Below, one piece after another: positions 35,277 through 47,621 of a DNA stretch of 64,000 nt. Every line of letters starts with the position of its first letter. Within the stretch, counting starts at the first letter, position 1. The DNA is from Poa pratensis (lineage: Eukaryota; Streptophyta; Magnoliopsida; Poales; Poaceae), in the NCBI GenBank assembly GCA_947311845.1, contig CAMZMU010000027.1:50293601-50357600 (forward strand), written 5' to 3'. The notes under the pieces are model-generated. The model saw only the letters and a program-made list of their open reading frames with translations, made no database searches and was not told the origin of the DNA. The position numbers and the translations under genes were made by a program.

Positions 35277-36088
35277 GCGTGTTTGGTTACCCCGAACACC
35301 TTCAACCTGACTCTAGGGTTACAAAAGAAGTCTCAGTTGGTTATCTGACCTGCTCCGTGTTGTTGGCCCGTACGGAAATTAAACCGCCCCTCTCAGCCAG
35401 GTTTGTTAGAAACGGTTGATTCAGATGTTTCCCAGATCTCCTTCTCGCGAGTATTTTCGGAGGGTTGGGCACCGTGGAGCTGAATTTGTGCGAGCATAAA
35501 GATGCATGAGCTTGTGCGAGCATGGATACGGTTTGAGCTCGCGTGCGGGCGAAAAATCGCCGGGAGATATTTCATCACCGTCCACCATTTCGCCCCTCCG
35601 GCTCACCGCTGAAAATCCCGCCACAATTTCTCCCTTTTCGAGCTCTCCCTCTTTGGAGGTTCTTCCACCGAGGAGCGGGTAAGAGGAGGCATCTCCTCCT
35701 CCGCTCGACGGTGGTCGTCGGCGACAACCCTTCTTCACCCTCGTCTCCGAGATGTCCTCTTACCCCTCTACCGCATGATCTAAGTTTATGTTGTTGCCTT
35801 CATGGTGCTGTCATGTTAGACCATTGTTCATGGTTAGTGTATTGCAATGTTGCTGCATCAGTGTGCTAGTTTTTACGTTCGCTTAGTGTCGGTGTGAGCA
35901 CGTAAACAAATAGCTGTGTCGGCATCTCTGATGTTCACGCATGATCCAAGCTAAGCGTGTTGGTCAGACTCTTTGTTGGCAACCAGATGGGTTGCACAAC
36001 ATGGTGACGTCCATATTCTTGTAAGGCGAGGTCTTGACGACTCTTGGATGGGGAAGTGACTAAAATTGGTGTAGGCAACCAAACACGC
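35277..36088. mobile_element. TIR element with GCGTGTTTGGTT termini
   Basis: GCGTGTTTGGTTACC at 35277 and GGCAACCAAACACGC ending at 36088 are inverted repeats with one mismatch in 15. The interior (812 bp) contains short open frames on both strands but no transposase. No convincing target duplication is seen. The ends resemble those at 14934 and 17339, so this may be the same broad TIR group. Confidence 0.45.
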
Positions 36089-36828
36089 TCACAAGTACTG
36101 TGAATCCGTGAACACACATGGTTAGACTACACACAGTCTTTTGTTTCATACGGAGCCACATTCTTCCAAAGTACGGCCTGGCCTGGGTTTCGAATTTCCT
36201 CCCAAATTAAAGATCTGGAAATCTCCCTGACAACAACATCTTTAATATGCTACTGGCATTGGCATCGGTCTTGTCCACATCTCTCCCAACTAGAGTAACA
36301 ACAAACAATCTGTATGCATCATTGCATGACAAACGCGAGCCCTGCGAGTGCGAGGCCAATTAACCTCATGTTTAATCACGCACATGACTCACGAGGCGTA
36401 GCTTGGACGGTGACGCCGCACCCAACCCAACCCAACCACCGTCATCTCCATCATCCGAAAACGATCGTCCAGCAGGGCAAGCCCATCATGGCTCATCAGA
36501 CACGAACTCCATCTCGCTCAGATCAGACCTCGCATCTCCCCCAACCCCAAGTCCACCCACGCTCTCTCTGCCCATTTTTATTGCTCCCCACGCCTCGATC
36601 TCACGTCGTTCTCGCGCTCTGATTGGCTTCCCCTCTCTGTTTTTTTACTCTCTTCCGCTCTGCTTTTCTCCTTTCCCTGCTTTGCTTCTACTTCTCACTC
36701 GCTCTCTCGCTCGCTTCCACCTCTCTTTCCTCTCCCCTTCCTCCGCTTCGGATTCCTCCCATCCCCGCCCCACCTCCCTCGCTCGGAAACGCACCAACCC
36801 AAAACCCTAGCCTGCCTCCCGCCCGCCC

Positions 36829-38921
36829 ATGGCGTCCCCCGCGCGCCCCGCCGCCGCGTCCGTCTCCGGCGCCTTCGCCCTCCCGCCCGACGCCCGCTGC
36901 TCCTCCTTCGACCACACCCGCCGCCTCCAAGAGGTACGCCCGACCCTCTCTGTCTCCGCAACAATCTTCGGCCGGTATATCTCTCGATCTCGGCTCTGAG
37001 ACGGAGAATGCCCCCATCCGTGGGTTCGCAGGATTTGCAGGACAAGAGGCTGGTGCGGACCTTCGTCAACGTGTACGGCCAGCAGCAGCAGCAGCAGGAC
37101 GGCGGCTGCTTCCCGAAGGAGGCGGTCCTGGCGGCCTTGGAGGAGTGCATGCGGAAGCAGGCCGAGGGGCTGCTGCACTCGCTCGAGGGCATCGGCGGCA
37201 GGCTCTCGCAGCTCGAGCTCTACTGCTACAAGCTCGAGAGGTCCATCGGGGAGCTGCGCAGCGACGTCATGGACTACCACAGCGACAGCACAGTCAACTT
37301 CCGATGCCTCGACAAGAACCTCAGACAGGTACGTACGTGCCTGCTCGATGCCGCCCTTTTAGATCCGTCTGCACACCGCTCTCTCTCTCGAGTACCAAAT
37401 CAGCATTGACCCTGTAGCGGACAGTGATGAACTGACTCTAAAGGCGGCATTTGCCTTTCACATTTGTTTTGTGTGATTCCTGTAGCGGTCAGTGATAAAT
37501 AAACTGACTCTAACAACGGCATTTACCTTTCACGTTTCTTGTCTGTGATGCTTACAGCGGAACATTTTCACGAGCTGCTGTTTTTAACTACGTACGGTGG
37601 AGTCTGACTTATTACTGGTCTCATAAAGATTTAGATCAATTTCGACACCTTAGGAGCATGCATCTTAAACTGAACCAGTTTTTTCATTGAACAGGTTCAG
37701 AAATCTGTGCAAATGCTTCAGGATAAGCACGAGCAGCCTGCTGCCGACATGGCAAGGCAACTGGCCAGTCTTCAGATAGCGCATGATTTCCCTGCTAGAA
37801 CAGATGAGGCCACTTCCTCGACAATGCTTGCTGCTAGGGAAAATGGCAATGATCAGGGCACAAAATTCGAAAATCCTGAGCTTTCGTTTGCGCAATCTCC
37901 TGCTATGCCGACTCAAAGCAGCAATGGTTATATTCTGCAGCAACTGGTGCCTGTCTCTTTGAGCACACAGCATGATCAGCAGCAGCATCCCAGCCAAGCT
38001 GCCGTGTACTATATGCAGAGCCAGAATCATGTGAACTGTGCAGAGAACAAGCCGTCCGAAACATTTGTTCAGGTTATGCAGCCGCACGTCCAGAATCCTG
38101 AAGCCAGGGTTGCAGTTGAGCTGCCTCAGCAATCTAGTAGTCAGACAACGGAAATTTGTGCTCCATTGCAGCATCATATGCTACAGATGCCTGCTCAGCA
38201 TCATGAGTCGCAGGCATGGCGATCACAACCCCCCCTCTCGCAGCAACATCACCAGTACAGTGTTCAGCAGGTTCAACCACAGATGGTTCAACAGAAAACG
38301 TCTTCTCCTCATGCTCAAAGTACTCCTCAAGTCACACTCATGTATCCTCCATACTGTTCTCAGAAGCCTGCCAATGGTACCACTGAGCCACTTCCAAGAA
38401 GTTTGGTTGTGCAATCTCCATACTCTTCACCTCAGCAGAAGCATCATGAAGCCATGCCTTTGTTTTATGGCCAAGGCAACACAATTTTGCTTCCGACGGC
38501 AGAGCATAATATCCAGCATCAACAGCCACAGCAACTGCAGACACACAGCCAGGGCTCATACCCACCTCAACCAAGCAAGCCCAGTCACTGCAGTGTTGCA
38601 TCATTTGCTGTTCAAAGCAGTGGACGAGCATACAACACCGCATATAGGAATCCTTCTGAGTCCCCTGCAACCATTGTTGATGTTCTGCCTCAGCATCCCG
38701 CAACTGCTCCGATGGCGTTTCACCATTTGGGTTCACAAGTCATGCACAACAATCCATATGGAAATATGTTTGAAACGGCTAGTGTAGTAGGGTATCCACA
38801 GGATCAAGTTGGGAATGTGATTCTCCCAGTGGTGACTGCTCAACCTGTACACTCCAGTGCCATGGTCGATAAGCTCAATGCTGGTAGTAATGTTACATCC
38901 CCACGAGACTGGCCCGCATAG
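36829..38921 (+). CDS. FLOE/DUF1421-like prion-like protein, 3 exons
   Basis: Exons 36829-36933, 37032-37328 and 37695-38921 give 542 residues ending in TAG. The start follows a long CT-rich leader (about 36620-36828). The N-terminal Ser/Ala-rich part leads to a conserved block, QDLQDKRLVRTFVNVYG, with a Q6 run (residues 52-57). A predicted coiled coil follows (LSQLELYCYKLERSIGELR, about 103-165). Residues about 180-490 are rich in Gln, Pro, Ser and His. The end, YPQDQVGNV...LNAGSN....RDWP, aligns with the C-terminal DUF1421 domain but is diverged. This is the architecture of FLOE-type proteins, some of which act as water-responsive phase-separating factors in seeds (Arabidopsis FLOE1). All introns are GT-AG. 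The gene is convergent with the TRF4-like gene. The FLOE function of this copy is inference. Confidence 0.9.
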
Positions 38922-40086
38922 TGCAGAATGGGCAGTTATACTGGGTACTACATTGCTACCACAACTTTTTTCCATGACTATAACTGGAAGCTTATCAGCT
39001 CACACACTGGTATTTCATCTGGCTTCCTTTTTAATTAGCCAGCAGATTGGTACAGATCCTTCTACTTTTTTCAGCTGAAGGGTCCATCTGAAATAAGAAT
39101 AGTAGATTAGTCTAGCAATGATATGCTGGCATATGTCCTCAGTTTTAATGGACATATCTTGCTTGTAACCGACAGTTGACGAAGAAATTTGTGCCTTTGC
39201 AATATGAAAATATGACGAGTTCACATCATCTTACCAGCTGTTTAAATATTTGTTTACCAGAGTTGTGAATCTGCCCTGTATTATTTATCTATCTCGGTTT
39301 TATAGTCTGCAATAGAGAAGAATAGAACTGGAATGCATAGGAATCTAACCATCTGGAAATGAACTGGTCAATACTTCATTGTTCTCTGAGTAATCTATTA
39401 TGTTTGGCTTGACATAAAGTAGTTTTATTTACTTAAAAACAATTAGTAATGTACAAGTTTGCTCACGGGAGAAATTAGTCGCTCTTGTGATTTAGAAAAT
39501 ATTGCTGGCAACTTTTCTGTTAGAGCAAAGTTGTATAGCTTATGTAGTCGTTGGGGCAACAGAGTTGTATATAGGGGTGAAATGAAGATAGTCGTTCATA
39601 GTAAATTTACGAGTTGCACCTACAGCGTGCTCTTCCAAGTCCATATTTGTAACTTCAGAAGTCTATTGACCTTATTGTCTTCAAACAAAACCATAGCCAC
39701 TTTGAATGAGACTCCAATAAATTGGACAATGATCAATTCACTATGGCAGTTGACGCTCAATTTCATACCCGTCAACACGACATCAGATAGATGCAATAGA
39801 AAAGTTTAAAGCCTTTTACCACAACAGCCAAATACCTGAAACTTTGCGAGCCTGCTAGCGATTCAACATATAACAGAATTTTTTGGTTTTATCAGCATTA
39901 CAAACAGGACTGGATACATAAATAAAACAAACAAATAATACAATCGGGCATCTGACTGCTGCTGCTAACTTAAATGTTTGCCAGCCTGCCACCATGGGGT
40001 CACATAAAGCTCACCTGCCGTCAAATTTTGTGAGATCTCCAAAAACATACTTCAAAGTTCAAATGCTATCAGTAGCAGCACACAGC
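38922..40086. other. Convergent intergenic region (3' UTRs of two genes)
   Basis: The region holds the 3' UTR of the DUF1421 gene (plus) and, from the right, that of the poly(A) polymerase gene (minus). It is AT-rich and has no additional gene. The small frame at 39459-39809 has no recognisable features. Confidence 0.6.
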
Positions 40087-43000
40087 TCACCACCTGCTAA
40101 TGTGTGTGTACTGCGGGAGTGTATTCGTAAATCTGTCATACTCGCGTGGCCCCTTTCTTCGTCTGCTGCTTCCTGCGCTGCGATGCGCCTTTTCACTTGG
40201 TGTAGAACCTTTTCCCCGACTGCGCTCTCTTCGATCTCTGGACCCGTCTTCTTCATTATCACTGCTTGAGACATCAGCCCTTGCCTTCTTTCTTGATTTC
40301 TTATTTGCCTTGGAGGATTTGCGTTTCTGCAATGGTGATGTACTAGTGTCCTCGGATGCAGTTTGAGTATTTCTGGGCAGTGGTTCATCATCTAACGCAG
40401 CATGCCAATTGTACACTGCGTCATTCTCGCTGTCCAACCGTTGGGTCAACGGTTCCCAGGGTTCCGCCAGCATGTCAGCTAATGCACCATCAGTATTCCA
40501 GCCTTTACGGTCAAGGAGCACTGAATCTGGTCTAACAATCGCACCCAGAATGCTCCTGTTTGGTCCCAAACTCGTAATCAACTTGGCATCAGTTAGCACC
40601 GAGTAAGCCTTTGAAAATGCTGATTTCACCTGCACCATGAATTAAATTTCTTCATCAAATGTTTGCCATGTAGATTTTTTTTCTTATATACGGCAAAGAC
40701 TCCGTAGAAGTTGCATTGTAGCTAAAATTTAAATGCACTTCAAACATCAAAGCTTAGTTATAATTGTTCCCAATCCAAGGAAGTTCACTTGTTAAGTAAA
40801 CAATCTGGAGCATTAGCAAGTTAAGGGTCAAAACTCAGAAGGACCAAACTGTTTTCAAGACAGGTTGGCGTCAGATTCATGTGTGTGGAAAGTTGGTGGA
40901 AAGACTTATATTTTGATACGGTGGGAGTACTTGATTAAGAAAGCTTCCCCAAACCAGAGACAACTAACTAGCATATTCGTTCCAAAAGCACATAAAATAT
41001 TTAATGCCAAAGATAAGTTCAGATTGATGGTCCCAAGATACAAACAGAGATTGAATAACCATTCCGGGCAAATCATCACGGAAGAAAATGCTATGCTTCT
41101 GGTCAGTAACTGATTATGTCAGACTTGACTGGAATAACAACAAGGCGAGGAAGGATCAAACATCCGATCTCCAGAGACATCCAACGAATTTAAGATAAGA
41201 TTAATTATCATCAATTGCTAGTTTGTTATCCGTAAGAACATACAGCAATACAGCATTATGCTACAATAAATGAGTTACAACATCGAATTATTTGAGTATC
41301 ACATTCATAGCATGTCATAGATAAAAAGGTGCACAAAGATGAATAAGTTCTTAGAAAGCTACCTTGAAGTAGTTGAAGGAATTCTTCCCGATATCATTAT
41401 CTGGTACCTATAGGTGGTGAAAGTAATTTCAAAAGGTAAAAACAGTAATATACTGCCGCTGAAGATGATCAAGTTCAACCAAAGTAAACAAGGAAAAACA
41501 TCTTACCATGGGATCTTGAATGGCTATTAGGTGTGGCCGGTCAAGATTCACAAAGCTTATCAAACAGATTAGAAATAGGATCAGTGAATATCACGGCTGC
41601 ATCATATAGTAGATGGTACTGAGGTGGGAGTAATAAAATTAAAACTAGTTGCCTTACTCTTTATCACCCTTCAAGAAAAAGGTTCTTCCAGAGTTGCAAG
41701 ATATTCCGACATCCCAATTGTTCAACTTGCGCCCATAAAAGTCAAAAAACTTGATCTGACATGGAGAAAACATAAAGCTTCTATCAAGGGCTGCAACCAT
41801 GTTTCGTTTCTCCATCATAATAAAGATACTGTATGTTTCTCCATCGTATCAAAGGCAGTTCACGTGTGTATGCACTGGTATATAGGCTGGTGCGCATCAG
41901 GAGCCAAATAGCCAATGACTATTATGTGCAACTTTACATAAGATAAATACCGAAGCACAAATGTAAAACATCTCATTACTATGGAACATTAAGGAAGTAT
42001 TGCTTACCAAAAGAATTCCCAAATTGTGCTCCTTGGATTGTCGATAGCCCAACATATCTTTCACTCCCCATATTAACTAGCAAAAGAGAATAATCCTCAG
42101 AGTGATAGATATGATAATTTATTATCGTGGAGGTTGGCAAATAAGTTCCAGGCTTCATATTAATGACAAACGTCACCAAAAGAAAAGCATAAGGCAATTG
42201 AGATAACTACATATCAACCGCACACTGATGCTAGTATACTGAATGATGTTTCCTTTTACCATCAACAAATATATGTATGAAAATTTTATCATTCACAAGG
42301 TGTTCTTTCATGAGGAGCACAAGTGTGCCAAGCTTAGCGAAAAAGGTACGTATATGACACATGGGGCAAGAGGCTAAAATAAGTATGGCAAGGACTTTGT
42401 AGATAAAACCGAGCTTAGTTCACCTGTAAATGTGTGATCAGCATTGTGAGAAGAGCATATGACCCAACCCCACCGGTATAGACCTGCAGTCAAAAGTAAA
42501 ACGATAATCTCTGTTAACCCAACAATTCAAAGCGACCACCTTTTACAAGGTTTTTAGAAATTACAACCATTTGTGTGTACCTCATTGAGTTCTCTTTGAT
42601 GAAGGAAAACCTTCAGAATCATAGACAAGGGTCTTAAAGCAGGCATCTTCTTGACGGCATCCTATGGTACAAAATGGAAAACTGTCTTGAGACTAACATA
42701 TATGATCAAACAAATATATGGTCGTGTGTCTTGTCACAGATTCTACGACAGAGTAGGTATGCCCTCAATAGTGTAGTAACTAGCCCGTTGCAACAGGTAC
42801 CTTGATAAAATCCGCTGCCTGTGGCCCACCATCAATATCAAAGCTGGAAAATAAAGGAAGATCATTACACTAAGTCTTGCACAATATAGTGGGGTGGGCA
42901 ACTGGGCGTGGTAACTCTAGCTACATGAGAAAACAAAATATAACCTGATGTCGAAAGGTATTCCACTAATTGTTTCCACGAATTTCACAATTGGCACACG

Positions 43001-46000
43001 GGCCTTTGCTATTACCTGCCAAGAAAAAAATTTAACATTGTAACCAACTTGAGAACAAAATAACCAACTGGCAACTGCAGAACAAAGCGGTGGTAGCTTT
43101 CAAAGGTCAAACAACGGCATTAAACAACCTTCTGAGGTGGATCATACATCATCCCTCATTGTAATTCAACTGGAGTAATTGTCTTTTTTTCATTAACAAA
43201 AATTGTACATGTTTTCTTGCTTTAGAAGCTCTCGTTACGCGCAGATACTGGCAAGTTACCTAGGATTGCAGCCAAGGCAAAGTTTTGTTACATTAGCGGG
43301 TTCGAGCTTAAATTTCAAACTCCAGTAGTCAAGTTTGTCATTGCTGCACACCTAGACGGTGCTACGTCCAAGCCAATGGGCGAGAATTTTTTTCAACAAT
43401 TTGACTGGTGCAAATATAGGGATGTAAAACAGTAAGAAAATTGAGTTCTTACATGTCATTAGTATTCTGAGAAGGTAGAGCAAACTCTACTCGATGCACA
43501 TATTCTCAGAAGCCGAAAGGTGAGGAAATCTAGTTGGATTGTTGGAATAAACACTGACTTACGTAGCCAGAAGAGGCATAGAACACCAAATCAAAAATAT
43601 CAATACCCATTCAAACAAATACTGAGTTCAATTATCCGCAGCACATCCCAATGCAGGTTAACAACCTCCCTGTTCTGTACCGATTCGAATGATGAGTTTA
43701 AAAATGAAGGAATTCAATATTTGCTTACACGTTACTTCTTGTGCCGACATAAAGCTCTTTTCCCGCAAACATCGTATACATGCATGTGAATATTCATATA
43801 TGATCACTAATCAAAGAACCACTGCAATAATCTCCTATTTATTGGGTTGATTGATGCATAACAGCATGAATGCCCCAAATTGTGTTCTTTGAAAGCTGCA
43901 TGCAATACTTCCCGCACTGCGGGACATAACACATGCAGACCCTCCATGGTAACTCCTAGAATTCCATTTGCAGGAAACAAAACAGAACTGGTTCAATTTG
44001 ATTTTTGAAGTTCAAATTTAGGAAATCAATATTCAAAACTAGAAAAAAAATCGTACACTGGCAGCGGGATTTGAAACCCTGCTTATGGGTATGGAGATCT
44101 TTAATGGAAGAAACAAGAGGCTCACAGAGACATATTGCACGATAGATACAGAGGGGGTGAGAACAGAAACCTGTATTTTCTTGGCAACACCTTTTTGAGA
44201 CAATGCTTTTGCAAGAGCATATAGGCCGATTTGAGGAGTCTTAACCCTAGACTCAAAAATTACAGCCTGCAACAGGAGTAAAACATATGAACTTCCAAGG
44301 AAAAATAAGAAGACATTCACAATTCTAAGTGAAAGTATGTGCCTTGTGTTTCCAGGTAACTAAGGAGGTGAATGCAAGTAGTTTGTAACAAGCTGATACA
44401 TCCTGACGATTCATTTTGTCATAAACCAGCACAAGGCCTTATTTCAACTCTCAAAGACAAAAAAGAAGACATCCCAAAAGAAAGCATGTTTTCCATGTAT
44501 TTCCAGGTAAAAATGTGGTGAATGGCTGAATGCAATTGTTTGTTACAAGCTGATGATCACGGTAATTAATTTATCATAAACAGAAAAGGATACCCTATTA
44601 GCTTCGGTATGAATTGACAAGTGCAATTAGTAGGTGGACATTGGTTGAGAACAGTGACAATGTACTGTTGCCCTAAGGGGGGGGGGCAGCCCCGGTGCAG
44701 TAGCTCCCGCTTGCGCAGGGTCCGGGGCAGGGCCGGTCCATAGATTTTTGGGGCCCCGGGGCAAGGTGATGAGAAGGGGCCCTTGATGACATTTGTAATG
44801 ATGTAATGTGTTCCATAAGCAATCGAGTATTTACCACGAACAAAAAGCAATCGAGTAAGCAGTATAGATCGGCGATCTTTGAATATAAAACTGACACCCC
44901 AAACTGTTTATTTGTAATGATCAAACGAACCACACAAACAAATATATACTTCTACAAAAGATAGATTTTCAGCTTTTGTATTACCATGGGATATGGTGTA
45001 AATGGACGAACATGACATGTGTATGAACTTACATCAGTTTCCATCATCCCAAATCTGATGTTATCTTTGCTCCATCTCCATCTTCACCGGAAGAAAACTC
45101 TCCAACGCAAGAGAGCATAGTTGTTTAAAGTGAATCGAATTGAGGAACGAGATCAGGGGGAGGACAAAGACGTACCATCCCTAAGCGATAGGGAACGAGT
45201 GTAGAACATTGACAAGGAGATAGAATTGGGAACGAAATTGTGTCTTTGGTCTCCATTAATGGTTGCCGTGGCCTCGTGATCGGAAAGGCACAGGAGCACT
45301 GGAGCTGTTCTCTAGGATTGGTAATTACAGAATTAGGGGCAGAGGTCCGGCGGTAATTGCTCAACTACGTGGCCCTTTGCTTCTTGGGCCGTCCTAATTG
45401 TTTCTCTTATTTTTCTGGGCTTAAGGCAGAAAAATATTTCAATTTATTGTTGAACTACTATCTGGGTTGGGGCCCCTGTCTCTCGGGGGCCCGGGGCGGG
45501 CGCCCCGCTGCCCCGCCCTATGGGCCGGCCCTGGTCCGGGGAAGGGTCCGACCACTTTGGGTCTTTAGTACGCAGCCTTTCCCTGCATTTCTGCAAGAGG
45601 CTGTTGTACTGTTGCCCTAGATAAGTATAATTCAATATTGCTTGCGCTCACTGTACTCATCTCACTTTCTCCTCTATGTTATAGTCCTGCTGATTTCTGC
45701 AGTTGGAAAAACAGTGTGGGAACTCCAACTGTACAGCTGTACTATATTGTATCTCTTTTTTCCTCCATAAGTGTTACTTTCATTGTATAAATCTCAATAT
45801 CAGATTCTAGCATTTTAGTTTGAGATTGCTTACCACACTTGCCGTGTGGCGATTCTTACATTTTTATTGGAGTGAATTGCAATTCAGACCAGGTAATGTG
45901 TCAATAGTTGCACTTTGGATGCTGCATTCTGGACCAGGGGTAAGTTTGCACTTCGGAAAAAAAGGTTAAACGATGCAAAATATGGCTAGATTCTAACATG

Positions 46001-46236
46001 TTGTTTTAACTCCACAAAAGTACAAATTACACTGTCAATAGCCCCAAAAATTGACGAAATACAAAGAAGGTACGTGAAGTGCTGAAATTTTAAAGAGGGT
46101 AGGAGAGAAAATAGTCTTACATCGATATCACTTGTTGGTAGATAAAGCCCTGTTCTGAAAGATCCAAAGACTTCCACCTGCCATCCAAAATCAAGAATTG
46201 ACAAAAATGACATAAGGCTATCATAGATTAAAAAAG

Positions 46237-46298
<62 letters not shown>

Positions 46299-47621
46299 TT
46301 TTGATGCCTTGCAGTGAGGCCATATATGCTTGACAACATCGGAGACAGCTTCCACAGCAGCTGTCCGTGAAGACTGCTCTTCGACAGAAGGTGAGATAAA
46401 ATCACAGAAGTCAAGAATTTCTGAAAGAAATAGCAATACTTCAGTATCTCACCAGACAAACATTGCAGCTAAAAACCATATATAATATAAGTTTCCAATG
46501 AACCCAAGTTATACTATGTCAGCTCAAAGATAAAAGTAAAACAAACGTGGTTTGCGAGCCTAAATAAACTAAGTAGCATGGCTGTTTGCCAGAATCTTCT
46601 CTTATCACTTTCTCCACAAAAACACATGCAAGCCACTATATGATTGGTTTTGATAAGCATTTCTAGTTGTTTAGATTTAAATGTAGGTGATATAATGTGC
46701 ATTTATCAATGATGGAGAAAATGCAAGAATGTTCTGCTAGTCCATTATTGCACAAACTGCAATCGTTGTTTCCTATTCTCTAGATCAAGTTGACATTCCA
46801 AGTTACCGGTACTGTTATAACAAATATTCCCTCAGTTCCTAATTATAAGATGTTTTAGATATTTTAATATGGACTACACACGGATTGAAATGAGCGAATA
46901 TACACACTAAAACGCGTCTAGATACATACAAATAAAAAAAAGCTAAAACATCTTATATGTACAAACTACCACTCTTCAATCACTTCCAAAATACAAACTA
47001 TACCCCAAATGTGTATGTTTCACAACTACCACTCTTCAATAACTTGTCGCCGGGGGAAATTTAAGGAACACACTCCCGGGGCTGAACTATGAGTACAAAT
47101 TACAAGTTTAAATTTCAAATTTGCAATTTCTAAGCATGCCAAAACTACAAATGCCTCATTTCCTTATCACCAACCACAGTGGGCTCTAAGCGGTAATAAT
47201 GCCAGAGTTCCCAACCTTTGTGTAGCTGCAGCATGGGGCTCCTGAACCGCCTCCCTCCTCGGAACCACGCGCGCTCCGACCCCTGGGCCGGCTGGTCCGT
47301 CGGGGCAAGGGCGCTCGACGGTGTCGCCGCCCCGGTAGGCCGTGCCGCCACCGACGACGGGGAGGCGGGCTCGGCCCTAACAGCCGCCGAGACGTCGAGG
47401 GAGAAGAAATCGGTGGCGGGTATGTCGACGAGGGCGTCCCCATCCGCGGTAATCTCGTTGCGGAAGACGGCATAGGTCTCCTCAGCGGCGGCAGTGGCGG
47501 CGGGGAAGGGGGCCGACTGGGGTTCCGCCGTTTCGAGGGCCTCCTCCGGAGAGAAGTCCAGGGTTAGACCCGGGAGGGTGGTGTAGAGGCAGGCCTCGGC
47601 GCTCGCTCCGGCGGCCTCCAT
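40087..47621 (-). CDS. TRL: TRF4/PAPD5-like non-canonical poly(A) polymerase, 13 exons
   Basis: Exons in transcript order are 47621-47216, 46420-46308, 46177-46121, 44266-44171, 43015-42945, 42843-42801, 42661-42581, 42483-42424, 42076-42008, 41755-41658, 41555-41507, 41407-41363 and 40629-40087. They total 1731 nt (576 residues plus stop), and phases agree at every junction. The N-terminus is low-complexity. The nucleotidyltransferase domain has GS at 178-179 and D190/D192 in GSFRTGLYLPTSDID, with a third Asp near 246 (FDIS). The PAP-associated domain includes EHNLGILL (about 325-332) and DNDIGKNSFNYF (about 384-395). The C-terminal tail is Lys/Arg/Ser-rich with likely nuclear localisation signals. 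This matches plant TRL (Arabidopsis At5g53770 type), a nuclear enzyme that adds short poly(A) tails to rRNA by-products for exosome decay. Intron 2 appears to have a GC donor, and intron 3 carries a SINE and a hAT element. Confidence 0.95.
44676..45604 (+). mobile_element. Au-type SINE in intron 3 of TRL, split by a hAT element
   Basis: The target-site duplication TGTACTGTTGCCCTA lies at 44661-44675 and 45605-45619. The SINE halves contain the Au hallmarks TAGCTCCCGCTTGCGCAGGG and GGTCCGGGG on the left. On the right they contain AAGGGTCCGACCACTTTGGG, GTACGCAGCCTTTCCCTGCA and TTTCTGCAAGAGGCTG. About 115 bp of SINE remains once the inserted hAT is removed. The copy lacks the 3' part seen in full Au SINEs (after GAGGCTGTTT), so it is 3'-truncated despite having a TSD. 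Confidence 0.88.
44728..45533. mobile_element. Non-autonomous hAT element nested in the Au SINE
   Basis: The termini CAGGGCCGGTCCATAG (44728) and CTATGGGCCGGCCCTG (ending 45533) are inverted with one mismatch. A perfect 8-bp TSD, GTCCGGGG, lies at 44720-44727 and 45534-45541. The 806-bp interior has no transposase-like frame. The ends and the 8-bp duplication are diagnostic of hAT. Confidence 0.93.
46245..46294. repeat. (AG)25 microsatellite in intron 2 of TRL
   Basis: An uninterrupted AG run lies just inside the donor end of the intron. On the coding (minus) strand it is a (CT)n pyrimidine tract about 13 nt after the 5' splice site. It is probably length-polymorphic. Confidence 0.97.
46827..46962. 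mobile_element. Diverged or truncated Stowaway-type MITE in intron 1 of TRL
   Basis: The left end, TTCCCTCAGTTCCTAATTATA followed by AGATGTTTTAGA, is a common Stowaway terminus. The inverted partner at the right is AGCTAAAACATCTTATA, but the outermost GGAACGGAGGGA part is missing. The copy is therefore 3'-truncated or degraded. Confidence 0.65.
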
